The notes: generated by a model not told the origin, from the letters alone. Counted from the first letter of the stretch, positions 55,558 to 64,000 are shown. The stretch is DNA of 64,000 nucleotides from Fangia hongkongensis FSC776 = DSM 21703 (GCF_000379445.1 NZ_KB902270.1:1-64000); one strand, 5' to 3'. Program-made: numbers and translations.

Positions 55558-55792
55558 CTACCCTCTCCTGATAAATTTTATCCAAACTTATCCTGTACTC
55601 ATGCATTTCCTTTTCTATTTTTGTATTAAGCTTATTCGATTCATATAAACATTGATATTTGGCATGATTAGAGCCACTATTATAAGCCGTAAAATAGGTT
55701 ATGACTGCTATTATTCCAGTTAGAACGAAATATAATGACTTCTTTAAAAAACCGTCTTTTATATTGGTTAACAGATCAATTATGAACCCCAT
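55511..55792 (-). CDS. Rz-like inner-membrane spanin (i-spanin)
   Basis: One N-terminal membrane segment (LYFVLTGIIAVITYFTA) is followed by a polar helical periplasmic part rich in Lys, Glu and Asp (NTKIEKEMHEYRISLDKIYQ). That is the layout of i-spanins, 93 residues here. The ATG at 55792 has GGAG seven bases upstream; the frame is open further but lies in the holin candidate gene. Placed directly before the lipoprotein gene and after a membrane protein gene, as in lysis cassettes. No endolysin is seen beside it. Confidence 0.65.
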   Translation of the reverse strand: MGFIIDLLTNIKDGFLKKSLYFVLTGIIAVITYFTAYNSGSNHAKYQCLYESNKLNTKIEKEMHEYRISLDKIYQERVDEIKSNHNSNIHDKH

Positions 55793-56276
55793 TTTTATTC
55801 TCCACATCTCTGTCATCTAATATTAATAGCAATAGAAACATTCCCCCAAGAGCCATAACTACATCAGTGATAAATGCCCACATTGATATAATATTATTTG
55901 AGTAATTTGCGCTATTCATCAAATCAACAATCAAAAAATAAGTGCCATTTCCAAATGTATATAACAAAAATAAAAATGTGATAGTAAATCTATATTTTCT
56001 TAGCTCTTTAATTTTAAATGAAATAATAGTCAATATCGATAATACGGCTAATGGGGTGTTTGTTATACTCGAGTTTAATACTTCAAAAAAAGTATAATTA
56101 ACCCAATCCTTTATCATAAATACTGTCCAGCTTATAATTGATATCATCATCAACATCGCAAACGCAATGTAAATATTCATTCTTTTTGTCACGTACATAC
56201 TCATAGTTAAAAATACCCCTTCAATAATTTTTATTAAAATATCCTGCCACAATGTAAATCTGCTTTTCCGAATCAT
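55776..56276 (-). CDS. Phage membrane protein, candidate holin
   Basis: A 166-residue protein with four hydrophobic segments: about 14-26 (IIEGVFLTMSMYV), 33-55 (YIAFAMLMMISIISWTVFMI), 75-87 and 92-110 (YRFTITFLFLLYTFGNGTYF), and a last one near 135-155 (VVMALGGMFLLLLIL). It overlaps the spanin gene and follows the tail fibre genes, where holins usually sit. It is larger than most holins and is not matched to a known class, so the role is inferred from position. Confidence 0.5.
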   Translation of the reverse strand: MIRKSRFTLWQDILIKIIEGVFLTMSMYVTKRMNIYIAFAMLMMISIISWTVFMIKDWVNYTFFEVLNSSITNTPLAVLSILTIISFKIKELRKYRFTITFLFLLYTFGNGTYFLIVDLMNSANYSNNIISMWAFITDVVMALGGMFLLLLILDDRDVENKNGVHN

Positions 56277-56301
56277 ATAAACTAACCCTCATATTACACA
56301 T

Positions 56302-58749
56302 CTATACAGTGAACAAATTAGACCCATCACTATACAATCTAACAGCGCCATAATTTACAGATATTACTACAGAAGTAGCACCGTCTATTGTTTCTGAACC
56401 TTCGGTATCAATTGTGATATTGTTTGTACCTGCTCCACCTGATTCATCCTTAACAATAAATTCAAATACCTCGCTAAATTTGCCTAGCTGAATAGTAGAA
56501 GATGATACTGTCAGCGTTCTCGCGGAAGACGTATCAGTGCATCTTATGATAGACGGATTTTGAAGTGCGTTTGTATTTGTGCTAGATGAAAAAGTGGTGG
56601 AATTACGTACTAATGTATCAACTAAAATAGGTTTGTCACCAAATATTTTATTATTTTCGGACGCACTCGCCGCATATTCTATCGTCAGAACTTGTGAATT
56701 AGTTTCTTCGCTAAAAATAATAGACCTTGTGGCGCCAGTAGGGATCGCATCGATAACAATTCCACCGTCTTGGATATTCAACTTACCATTTATAGCGCAA
56801 CCTTGATTGTCACTAGTAGATATTCCACCAGTCTGTACGTATACGTTTTTGTCACTCCCTTCTGATAATTGCCAACCCCAAAATGCAAAAGTACTTGTTT
56901 CATTATGGGTAATATCAATCCAATCAGATGATCCAGCAGTCAATGTTACAAAATGCCTCTCCATTTTAGATGTTAAAAATATTGATTTAGCTGCGCCATC
57001 GCCAATATCAATACTTATCTCATTATTTGTGCCAGCTTTTATTTTCCCCCATACCGAAAATGTGTATGTTTGGCCATTACTGACACCTATACTTGATTGG
57101 CGGATACCTAATCCTGCGCTTGTCCACTCCACAGTATCGGCCGTATTTTCGCCATTAGGTGCAGTGTCGTTATTATAAGTGGCAGTGACATTAGATTGTT
57201 TAACCCAGTTAGAATTGTCTAACGCTTCCGACCAAGTCAGCATATTCTCATAGTGACCTATTCCACCAAATGGAGTGTCTACCAATTTAGATATTATATG
57301 ATCGTCTTCAAATGGTTTAGGCGCGTATATTTTGTCAAAATTAGCATTTTGATATATTCCTGTATCATCAGTGTAAACTTCTACTCTACGGACATCATGT
57401 AAATTACCCGCCCCTCCATTTCTAGCTCCAATACCTATTAAATTGCCACTGACATTACGGCCATTTATATCTTTATGCTCTAAAATAATTGTACCATCTA
57501 ATGCGACGGATATATTATTGTAATTTATTTCAAATTCTGCTCTATGCCATATATCATCTGCCCATACCGATCCTGATAGTGATAGCGTCGCAACACTACT
57601 TCCATCATATTGTAATTGTACTTCATTTTGCCACTCATCAAAGGCTAGTAAATATCCTCCAGTAGAACTATCTTCATTATCTGGTAAAGATGTAGAATTT
57701 ATAAATAAATAAACAGCGTCAGCACTGGGATTTGGTCTCGCTGTTCTAAATTCAAATATTATTTTTAATCTCGATCCTTGTTCTTTTACCCAATGTAGCG
57801 TGCCACTTTGACCGCCCGCATCTGGGGTAAGCCTAACATAGTCATCAGTCGCATTATATGCGGCAGTTCCGCCAAGTGTGCCAGCCACAGACCAAACAGA
57901 GGAATTTGGGTTATCCGTACCATCCCAATATATCTGCCTGTTGAAAGAAAATAATGGATCAATAGCGGCTTTTACGCCTGCGGGGGTAGTTGCTTTTGTT
58001 GTATCTGTACCCGTAACGGTTTCAGCACTAGTCGCCAACTCAACTTTACCTGCCACAGTATCAGAAGCTTGATTAACCGTTAAAACACCTGTATTTGATA
58101 GTGTTGCATCTCCACTAATGGTTCTTGAAACAGGATCATTAGATACATCACCAATAAAAACATTTGCATCTGTTAAAGTGGCACCTATAATTTGTCCGCT
58201 TCCATTTGATGACAATAAAGTATGATTTTGTTGATTTGTTAAAGTAAGGTCAGCATGTGTCGGGCTTGCCGTAGTAGCTAAATTCTGATCTATTGTCGAA
58301 TCTTCAGAAACAGTAAGTGTTTTAGTAGAAGTACCGCCTGCTAAAGTGTATCCTGTCGCTAAATTTACTTTTTCAACAAAGTTAAGTACTTCTGCTTGTG
58401 ATAGTTCATTGTCAATTTGATACCATCGATTCTCAGCACCTCCAACAAATAAAGCAAAATCTCCAACTTTCCAATCCGTTATTCCATCTAAATTAGTTGA
58501 TCCAGCAACATTAACATAATACATATCACCATTTGTTCCAACACCACTTGCCAAAGTTGGAGTATTCGTAGCTGCATCCCAAACACCTTTTAAATCAACA
58601 AAACTTACTGGTAACTGCTCCACTGGAACCTTTGCTGTTCCATCTAAAGAGGCAATTCCATTTGCAATTCCTTTTAACGAATTAATGATTTGATTAACTT
58701 CATCTGGAGTAACGCCTCCAGCACCTGGTCTTATAACTAAATTACTCAT
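56302..58749 (-). CDS. Phage tail fibre protein with lectin-like domains
   Basis: An 815-residue receptor-binding fibre. Residues 1-110 form a short adapter common in tail fibres, with ITDWKVGDFALFVGGAENRW resembling the phage fibre repeat TDWKVGDFALF. Collagen-like or coiled linkers follow, with repeated aspartate/threonine strands. A LamG/concanavalin-type region lies near 270-450 (LKIIFEFRTARPNPSADAVY and LLAFDEWQNEVQLQYDGSSV), then a carbohydrate-binding-like region near 490-630 (NGQTYTFSVWGKIKAGTNNE). The end is beta-rich. It likely binds a surface glycan. The start overlaps the preceding small gene by 4 bases. Confidence 0.8.
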   Translation of the reverse strand: MSNLVIRPGAGGVTPDEVNQIINSLKGIANGIASLDGTAKVPVEQLPVSFVDLKGVWDAATNTPTLASGVGTNGDMYYVNVAGSTNLDGITDWKVGDFALFVGGAENRWYQIDNELSQAEVLNFVEKVNLATGYTLAGGTSTKTLTVSEDSTIDQNLATTASPTHADLTLTNQQNHTLLSSNGSGQIIGATLTDANVFIGDVSNDPVSRTISGDATLSNTGVLTVNQASDTVAGKVELATSAETVTGTDTTKATTPAGVKAAIDPLFSFNRQIYWDGTDNPNSSVWSVAGTLGGTAAYNATDDYVRLTPDAGGQSGTLHWVKEQGSRLKIIFEFRTARPNPSADAVYLFINSTSLPDNEDSSTGGYLLAFDEWQNEVQLQYDGSSVATLSLSGSVWADDIWHRAEFEINYNNISVALDGTIILEHKDINGRNVSGNLIGIGARNGGAGNLHDVRRVEVYTDDTGIYQNANFDKIYAPKPFEDDHIISKLVDTPFGGIGHYENMLTWSEALDNSNWVKQSNVTATYNNDTAPNGENTADTVEWTSAGLGIRQSSIGVSNGQTYTFSVWGKIKAGTNNEISIDIGDGAAKSIFLTSKMERHFVTLTAGSSDWIDITHNETSTFAFWGWQLSEGSDKNVYVQTGGISTSDNQGCAINGKLNIQDGGIVIDAIPTGATRSIIFSEETNSQVLTIEYAASASENNKIFGDKPILVDTLVRNSTTFSSSTNTNALQNPSIIRCTDTSSARTLTVSSSTIQLGKFSEVFEFIVKDESGGAGTNNITIDTEGSETIDGATSVVISVNYGAVRLYSDGSNLFTV

Positions 58750-59012
58750 ATGATACTAACCTCAATATTGGTTGAACCAGTGGCAGAAGTTAAAGAAAAT
58801 TTATACTTACTGTTTGCCTTAATATTGACATTAAGAACATCATCTTTAGTCATACTAAAATCATCTAATACCACAAAAGTTAAGTCATCTTGAGCCACGC
58901 TCATATTAATTGTTGCTCCACCGTAAGTACCAGCTGATTGAACTTGTATTTCTCCACCTGAATGACTGAAAATTTCAGATTCTGGATTTGCTTGTGTCAG
59001 TGTAAATTTCAT
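58746..59012 (-). CDS. Hypothetical small phage protein between the fibre genes
   Basis: An 88-residue protein rich in Ser, Thr and Val (SGGEIQVQSAGTYGGATINM and FVVLDDFSMTKDDVLNVNIK), probably all-beta. No family recognised. Start at the ATG at 59012, with AGGAG about 9 bases upstream; the reading frame extends further but into the previous gene. Its position between two tail fibre genes suggests a fibre-tip, chaperone or assembly role, which is only a guess. Confidence 0.6.
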   Translation of the reverse strand: MKFTLTQANPESEIFSHSGGEIQVQSAGTYGGATINMSVAQDDLTFVVLDDFSMTKDDVLNVNIKANSKYKFSLTSATGSTNIEVSII

Positions 59013-59023
59013 AATAGAAGCTC

Positions 59024-60697
59024 CTAAGCTGTTCGCACCCATGCTCTTAAATTTATATGTTTAAAATCTACGTTATGGGAGTGTGGCTGTCCCCCACCTG
59101 TAGCATTAGTTATCGCACCAGAACCAGAATCAAAACCGCTCCCAGAACCACCCGATCCAGAGACACTTTGATTAATTGTGTGGGTATGGCTAGGCATTTC
59201 ATTAATATCTATTGCATGACCATCTGTACTTCCACCATCAATGCTTTGTGAACCCTGTGTTATAATTCCAACATCACCAGATGAACTAACCAGCCTTATA
59301 ACAACATCATTTGGAAGCTGGGTCCAAATTAACCCACTACCAACCCCTGGTAATTCAGTTGGGTTAAATTGACTATCTCCATTAAAAATAATAGTTCCAA
59401 TAGGATGATATTGACTAGCTGATAACAATGAACTTTTATTGTGTAAAGTATATGGGGTGACAAATGAATTATCATCTTCTCCATCATTTACTTCTGTTTG
59501 AGTTGCCTTTCGAGATATACCGCCTATCTCATTACTTGCATAACCAACGCCACCAACAACAAAATACTGATCTCCCTTATATATATCAACAACAGTATTT
59601 GGAGCACCAATAGTTGAAAAGTTTGGTGTTAAGATACCATCACGCATAAATTGATCTGTTGGATGTAACTCGTGAGGTTCTATTCCCATTTCTTCATCTT
59701 TTTTCATATTTAATATTTTTACGCTGTATGTATCAATAACCGACGATAATGGGGGTAAATTAATTGTAAAAAGATTTGTTGAATTAGGGTGTATGACAAT
59801 TATTGATTTATCATGTGCAGCCTCTAACTGATATGATGATGACGGATTATTGACTACTATGATATTTGATAAGTCAAAAAATGGCCTATATACATTTTGT
59901 AAATTTTTAGCATTTAGCTTATTATTAGAATCTAATAACAGTTGAGAAGTCTTCTTAACAATATTAAATTTAGCATTCGCATAAATGGCTTCTATTAAAT
60001 CATTCTCATTGATATCACCCTCTGCTAATTGATTATCAGAGTCAAGCAACTGAGTGGTGGCTAGAGCACCTATTTTAAGACTAACATTTCCAGTGTTTTT
60101 ATTGGTAGCACTAAATCTAACTACCAGACCTGAGTAATATGATGATGGATTTCCTATAACAGAATCTAAAGTATAAACATTGCTTGAAAAGTTTGATACA
60201 GTGTAAAAGTTACCCTCGTTTACGCTTTTTTCATCAACATTTTTATTATCGCTTGCTATTAAAACATCCGTCCCATCATACATAAATGTTATGATGTCAT
60301 TTGGTTTAAAAAACCCCGATGCTATATTTAAACCATCTTTATTTTTTATATTAAATGTTCCAGCAAACCCATCAAATGAAATTGTCGGTGTTGTTGAAGT
60401 GTTTTCATTTGTTATTTTGACATGAAAATATGCCCCTGCCTGTAGAAACTTTAAAGGTTCTACGCCAGCTAAAAAAGAGGTAACTTCATATGCTGACCCA
60501 GTAGATCCAACAGTTTCTTTGAATGTCATTCTATTTGATGACATAATATTGATAGCCTGTATTAATTGATTACTATCAGAGTCATTAAACGACTGACCAG
60601 TTTCACCAATAAAGTTTCTTAACTCTTCATTGGTCCCCTCATTATACTCCTGCGATGTTAATGTATCTCCAATATTTTTATTTGGTACATTTTTCAT
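59024..60697 (-). CDS. Phage tail fibre/collar protein
   Basis: A 557-residue fibre or tail-tip protein. The N-terminus (KNVPNKNIGDTLTSQEYNEG) links to the baseplate. The middle contains repeated short strands. The last 150 residues resemble the tail-collar fold: GTIIFNGDSQFNPTELPG, then DINEMPSHTHTINQ, a glycine/serine-rich loop and GGQPHSHNVDFKHINLRAWV. The paired PSHTH and PHSH motifs are typical of collar-type C-terminal domains that bind host surfaces. Placed before gp48, it corresponds to the Mu S gene position. Confidence 0.8.
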   Translation of the reverse strand: MKNVPNKNIGDTLTSQEYNEGTNEELRNFIGETGQSFNDSDSNQLIQAINIMSSNRMTFKETVGSTGSAYEVTSFLAGVEPLKFLQAGAYFHVKITNENTSTTPTISFDGFAGTFNIKNKDGLNIASGFFKPNDIITFMYDGTDVLIASDNKNVDEKSVNEGNFYTVSNFSSNVYTLDSVIGNPSSYYSGLVVRFSATNKNTGNVSLKIGALATTQLLDSDNQLAEGDINENDLIEAIYANAKFNIVKKTSQLLLDSNNKLNAKNLQNVYRPFFDLSNIIVVNNPSSSYQLEAAHDKSIIVIHPNSTNLFTINLPPLSSVIDTYSVKILNMKKDEEMGIEPHELHPTDQFMRDGILTPNFSTIGAPNTVVDIYKGDQYFVVGGVGYASNEIGGISRKATQTEVNDGEDDNSFVTPYTLHNKSSLLSASQYHPIGTIIFNGDSQFNPTELPGVGSGLIWTQLPNDVVIRLVSSSGDVGIITQGSQSIDGGSTDGHAIDINEMPSHTHTINQSVSGSGGSGSGFDSGSGAITNATGGGQPHSHNVDFKHINLRAWVRTA

Positions 60698-60709
60698 TTT
60701 ATATGCCTA

Positions 60710-61300
60710 TTATTGTTGCTGTTCAACAAAAACAACATTAATGAATGCTGGTTTGTAGGTTTGTATTAAACACTGGTAAAGTGTGTCAGTTTTAGAACCA
60801 AAAATAAAAGCTCCATATGTTGGGTTTAGGACAGGGTCAAACAGCAAATCAAAAGTATCGGGAACAAGATCTACTATTGTTATGGTTATCGTTCCATAAA
60901 CAGAATTATCAAAGCTTACGATTTCAACATTTAATATATCAGCAAGATCACGATAATCTTGCTCAACCTGTAAATTCAAATACCCTAATTTAATTAAGAT
61001 ATTTATTCTTCTTTCTAAGTCTGTAAATTCTAAATCGAAACAACCTTCAGGTATCCCAACAAATTTTTCCCATTCTTCCAAGAAGCTTGTAGTATTATTT
61101 GGTATATAATCACGTGCTAATGCTGAAATTTGACCTTCGCATCTACCAACTTCTTGTGATAAGCCTTTCAATAGACTACGCATAGTTGATCTTTCAATAT
61201 TCACACAATCAAATACTTTCCCTGTTGGAAACAAGTCAGCAAGACTCTGTGTTCTTATGTCTTCTTGGTTGATTTTAAAATCTTCAATATTAGCTGACAT
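60710..61300 (-). CDS. Phage tail protein gp48-like (DUF2313/YmfQ family)
   Basis: A 196-residue baseplate protein of the YmfQ/Mu gp48 type, which links the baseplate wedge to the tail fibres. The order DLFPTGKVFDCVNIERSTM, then FLEEWEKFVGIPEGC and RRINILIKLGYLNLQVEQDY fits the family. It begins 7 bases after gp47/J, so the pair is part of one late transcript. The call rests on family pattern and position. Confidence 0.85.
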   Translation of the reverse strand: MSANIEDFKINQEDIRTQSLADLFPTGKVFDCVNIERSTMRSLLKGLSQEVGRCEGQISALARDYIPNNTTSFLEEWEKFVGIPEGCFDLEFTDLERRINILIKLGYLNLQVEQDYRDLADILNVEIVSFDNSVYGTITITIVDLVPDTFDLLFDPVLNPTYGAFIFGSKTDTLYQCLIQTYKPAFINVVFVEQQQ

Positions 61301-61307
61301 AGTGTAC

Positions 61308-62615
61308 CTACAAGAAAGTTATTGTTCCAAGCGTCGGCAAATTTGCATTGGCGACAGTAATACTCCCTGATGGAGAATTTAAGGTAAAATCAGTCAAAGA
61401 CAATCCAGTCTCACTATCTACTGCATTAAGTATGGGTTTTATATATTGGTTTTCAGTAATTGTATTAACTGGAGATAGTTTTGCCCCAATATCAATAGAC
61501 TCTTCAAAAAACTGTTTTAAACTATCTTCAATAGCTTTCCTCATGCTAAAAGTATCAGGTGAGATGCTAGCAAATGTGAAATTAATACTCTGTTCAGTTG
61601 GAGCATCAACAATTATATCTGTTTCTTGAATATAGGCTGGTGTTGGTATTTTAGCTCTAACACTTGTTATATCAGTTGGGCTTGGAAAAATATCATCTTC
61701 ACCATCTCTAACATAATATATTGTACATTGCCCAATTGCAGGAGTTATTGGTAATACCCATACTCTAGTAATTCCATTAATAGCATATAAAATATTTTCT
61801 AATCCAGAAATGCTGGTATCAGATATGGGGTTTCTAACTCTAAATAATATTCTTGATCTGTAACTTTCATCACTTTCAACATCAGCACCTCCAGATATTC
61901 CACCGAGCGATGTGTATGCATTATTATCTAATCCAGAAATTGCATTTGTAAGAGTCAATATTGAGCCGCTTACCAAATTATATTCCAAGCCAAAACCACT
62001 AGACTTGACACTAACAGTTGCAAAGTTTGCAACAATATTGGCATTCCCTTTATTACCATCACCTATTGAGTCAGTAATAGTGTAGATAAAGCTATTTGCA
62101 TCTATTACAGTAATGGTAAAAGTTCCACCAAGCGCAGGGTTTGATGCGTTAACAACCTGAACCTGCATACCGCTGGCTAATCCATGAGATGACAATGTAA
62201 CTGTCACTGTTAGACCTGTTACATTTAAAACACCTACCTGATTGTAAGCTGTAATATTAACCGATGATGTTGAGGTATATTGATTTCCTTCACTAGATTG
62301 AAATTCAGTTGAGGCAGGGATGTTTGTTCCAACATCTCCAGATATTATAATATTACCAGTAGCATTTGTTGCGGAATTTCTTGTTATTCTAAAAACAGAG
62401 CCCCAAGCATCCAAAAAATCATCCTCAGAGTTAAGCAAAAGTAATCTTTGCTCTAAAAGATCAAGTTGACCATAAAACTCATTATATCTTCCAGCTAAAC
62501 TCTTTATTATCGCGCTCAAAAATGAATTTTTTATGGTTGGATTAGACCCTGATAACTCTTCAGAAACATCTGTTTGCATTCTTGTTATTATTTCAGAAAG
62601 ATTTGGCCTAGACAT
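61308..62615 (-). CDS. Baseplate J-like protein (Mu gp47)
   Basis: A 435-residue wedge protein of the contractile-tail baseplate. The BaseplateJ signature is GGADVESDESYRSRILFRVR followed by LENILYAINGITRVWVLP. The N-terminus (SRPNLSEIITRMQTDVSEEL) and the C-terminal region TLGTIT also fit. A Ser/Thr-rich immunoglobulin-like insertion lies around residues 110-190, with LNVTGLTVTVTLSSHGLASG. It overlaps the gp46 gene by 8 bases. Confidence 0.9.
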   Translation of the reverse strand: MSRPNLSEIITRMQTDVSEELSGSNPTIKNSFLSAIIKSLAGRYNEFYGQLDLLEQRLLLLNSEDDFLDAWGSVFRITRNSATNATGNIIISGDVGTNIPASTEFQSSEGNQYTSTSSVNITAYNQVGVLNVTGLTVTVTLSSHGLASGMQVQVVNASNPALGGTFTITVIDANSFIYTITDSIGDGNKGNANIVANFATVSVKSSGFGLEYNLVSGSILTLTNAISGLDNNAYTSLGGISGGADVESDESYRSRILFRVRNPISDTSISGLENILYAINGITRVWVLPITPAIGQCTIYYVRDGEDDIFPSPTDITSVRAKIPTPAYIQETDIIVDAPTEQSINFTFASISPDTFSMRKAIEDSLKQFFEESIDIGAKLSPVNTITENQYIKPILNAVDSETGLSLTDFTLNSPSGSITVANANLPTLGTITFL

Positions 62616-63060
62616 CAGGAGTGTTATTTAATATTTCATATACTCTTTCAGTTATTATATTGCTTTTAGAGAATTTTATAACAACCCCAACAATTGAGGA
62701 ATCTCTTGAGCTAACACTAACTGAAATACTATCAGCATAACCATCATCAATAAGCCATTGATAACAATCATCTACATATTTTCTGATTTGACTAATAGTT
62801 GATTGCTCTATCGATGAATTTAATGCTATCCACACTTTTGAGCCAATTTCAAAATCATCATCACTAAATAAATTTCCCCACCATCCCTCTTGATATTGTT
62901 TTGTTGGGACTTCACTATCGCTTGCTCTTTTATTAGCAAACAATGAAACAATAAGAGAAGTATCAAGTCCACTTACCTTACTTAAGTCGCCATCGCTTCC
63001 AATTGATATATCATAATAACCATTTTCATAATTTAATTTAACGTCAATTGCTTCTGACAT
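62608..63060 (-). CDS. Phage GP46-family baseplate protein
   Basis: A 150-residue protein matching the Mu gp46 family, a baseplate wedge component like gpW/gp25. The order is DISIGSDGDLSKVSGLDTSL, then QEGWWGNLFSDDDFEIGSKV, and a helical ISQIRKYVDDCYQWLIDDGY. Seven bases separate it from gp45/V. Confidence 0.87.
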   Translation of the reverse strand: MSEAIDVKLNYENGYYDISIGSDGDLSKVSGLDTSLIVSLFANKRASDSEVPTKQYQEGWWGNLFSDDDFEIGSKVWIALNSSIEQSTISQIRKYVDDCYQWLIDDGYADSISVSVSSRDSSIVGVVIKFSKSNIITERVYEILNNTPDV

Positions 63061-63067
63061 ACTTCAC

Positions 63068-63790
63068 CTATACATTTTGTGGACCAGACGTATCACCGCC
63101 TTCAGAATCAGTGTGTTTATGTGTTGTTAAATTAACCCCTCCAGCAGTAATATCACCAGCATTAGTAATATTTTGACTAGACATATTTATCCCTGCCGTC
63201 ATCACTGCAGCCCCACCTCCTGAACCTGTAAATGATGGAGCTGAAATTGGAACACTACTTACTAAAGAAGAACTGCTAAGAATTAGCGTTGCCCCATTAG
63301 AATTAAGTTCTATATCTCCATCCGACTGAATTGTTATTTTCCCAGTAGAATTAACATTAACTGTTGATTGTGTGGTAACAGATATTGATGAGTTTACATT
63401 GATTGTTGCTGTTCCAGAGTCTACATTTAACAACATATTCCCTGTTGGCGTTTTTAGTTCTATATTTGCGTCATTTGTGAATTTAAGATAACTTCTTTTT
63501 ATTTGATGCCCGAGCATAATTTCTCCAGCTTGCAATCCAGAAAATCTTGTGAATGCGTCATATGGAAAAGTTACTTGATTATCCTCTTGGCTTAAAATGC
63601 TAAATGTAACTCCTTGTGAATTTTTAGGAGCAACAGCGTAATAACCGTATGGGTAGTAAATTTGTGATACTGTTAAATTATTAAACGACTGTATCGATGC
63701 TGAATAAAATACGTCATTGTCTTTTTGATCTCCAATCAAAATGCTATTTTTTACAATTTGCCTTAACTTATTGATCAGAACCGAAAGCAT
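63068..63790 (-). CDS. Baseplate assembly protein V / Mu gp45-like spike protein
   Basis: A 240-residue protein of the gpV/gp45 spike family that forms the cell-puncturing tip. The first 100 residues form an OB-fold region (YPYGYYAVAPKNSQGVTFSI), and the remainder is a beta-helix with repeats of Val/Ser/Asn (VNSTGKITIQSDGDIELNSN). The end GGVNLTTHKHTDSEGGDTSG carries histidines that bind iron at the tip in known gpV. Start at the ATG at 63790, with GAGG about 7 bases upstream, inside the end of the previous gene; the frame is open to 63823. Confidence 0.85.
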   Translation of the reverse strand: MLSVLINKLRQIVKNSILIGDQKDNDVFYSASIQSFNNLTVSQIYYPYGYYAVAPKNSQGVTFSILSQEDNQVTFPYDAFTRFSGLQAGEIMLGHQIKRSYLKFTNDANIELKTPTGNMLLNVDSGTATINVNSSISVTTQSTVNVNSTGKITIQSDGDIELNSNGATLILSSSSLVSSVPISAPSFTGSGGGAAVMTAGINMSSQNITNAGDITAGGVNLTTHKHTDSEGGDTSGPQNV

Positions 63791-64000
63791 TTCCAACCTC
63801 TTGTGATTTTTTTTCTTGTGCATTACGCTGTGCTAACAACTGGAAAGCATCAGGATATACTAGTTTAAGATTAGTTATTACGCCGTCATTTAAAGATAGA
63901 ATAAACTCAACTTCGCTTATGAGCAAAACAGCATCAATACCTGCGTAACTATCTTGAACATGAACTTTTATATTTGGTGACCAAATATCACTTCCATTAT
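63768..64000 (-). CDS. Phage tail hub protein gp44/D-like (C-terminal part)
   Basis: The last 76 residues of a protein running off the right edge. SPNIKVHVQDSYAGIDAVLL and SEVEFILSLNDGVITNLKLV end the hub-type domain, then a short charged tail (LAQRNAQEKKSQEVGNAF) to a stop at 63768. The segment resembles the end of Mu gp44, the tail hub that carries the gp45 spike. It overlaps the gpV start by 23 bases. Upstream parts are not visible, so the name is from position and end sequence. Confidence 0.65.
   Translation of the reverse strand, partial: NGSDIWSPNIKVHVQDSYAGIDAVLLISEVEFILSLNDGVITNLKLVYPDAFQLLAQRNAQEKKSQEVGNAFGSDQ

Larger units (their letters stand above)
54393..64000. mobile_element. 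Prophage, Mu-like myovirus tail module (right part cut)
   Basis: Downstream of tRNA-Gln come three small plus-strand genes and then a continuous minus-strand late region. It contains a gp44-like hub, gp45/V, gp46, gp47/J, gp48, two tail fibre genes, a holin candidate and spanins. The order matches the Mu-type contractile tail block. Base composition is AT-rich and gene joints are overlapping. Capsid, packaging, integrase and repressor genes are outside the window, so completeness cannot be judged. Confidence 0.85.

Noticed and set aside
1-64000. CRISPR array
   Set aside because: No regularly spaced identical repeats with unique spacers are present; the only short direct repeat is the pair at 42014-42032.

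Overview
The window looks like chromosome from a low-GC gammaproteobacterium related to Francisella (order Thiotrichales, perhaps Fastidiosibacteraceae). This is an inference from two things: the gene order tkt-gapA-pgk-pyk-fba together with rpsU-yqeY-dnaG-rpoD, and the AT-rich coding. No rRNA or species marker is present to settle it. Most of the window is ordinary core genome. The last 9.6 kb are a prophage, and a few small accessory islands lie between.

Layout. 1-282: end of an IS3-type insertion sequence cut by the window edge. 0.4-1.6 kb: an unknown gene and a YcfL-like lipoprotein. 1.6-6.2 kb (minus): the macromolecular synthesis operon rpsU-yqeY-dnaG-rpoD with a clear sigma-70 promoter. 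6.4-13.3 kb (minus): tkt, gapA, pgk, pyk and class II fba, a central carbon cluster with a terminator between gapA and pgk. 13.4-20.1 kb: a ClC antiporter, a YciI-like protein, an Mla-type lipid transport operon (STAS-MlaE fusion, MlaF, MlaD, PqiC-like lipoprotein), a HAD phosphatase and rpe. 20.1-20.5 kb: a non-coding gap holding a MITE-like palindromic element. 20.5-30.6 kb: transporters, a possible clan CD cysteine protease, ubiD, an FAH-family enzyme, a GlcD/Fe-S D-lactate dehydrogenase and an Amt ammonium channel. 30.6-36.4 kb: fur-recF on one strand and lgt-thyA-serA-tilS on the other.

36.5-46.8 kb is more accessory: two overlapping LysR-like regulators, a secreted GH18 chitinase-like protein, a large secreted protein of unknown function, a P-loop kinase-like protein, a tiny ORF followed by two hairpins with CU-rich loops (42.0-42.4 kb), tusE, a flippase, an NTF2-like secreted protein, a sulfurtransferase and a Ura3-like pyrF. 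47.0-54.3 kb returns to housekeeping: an S33 peptidase, an acyl-CoA desaturase, glucokinase, a GNAT enzyme, panE, gamma-carbonic anhydrase, lolB, ispE and tRNA-Gln.

From tRNA-Gln to the right edge lies a Mu-like myovirus prophage tail module. Read on the minus strand it runs gp44-like hub, gp45/V, gp46, gp47/J, gp48, two tail fibre genes, a holin candidate and a spanin pair. The boundary at tRNA-Gln carries three small plus-strand genes, one of them a DUF2335 gene split by an in-frame stop. The integrase and the far attachment site are outside the window.

The least ordinary signals are the small-ORF/CU-rich double hairpin locus, the 167-bp MITE, the clan CD protease-like gene, the split DUF2335 gene and the Ura3-type pyrF.
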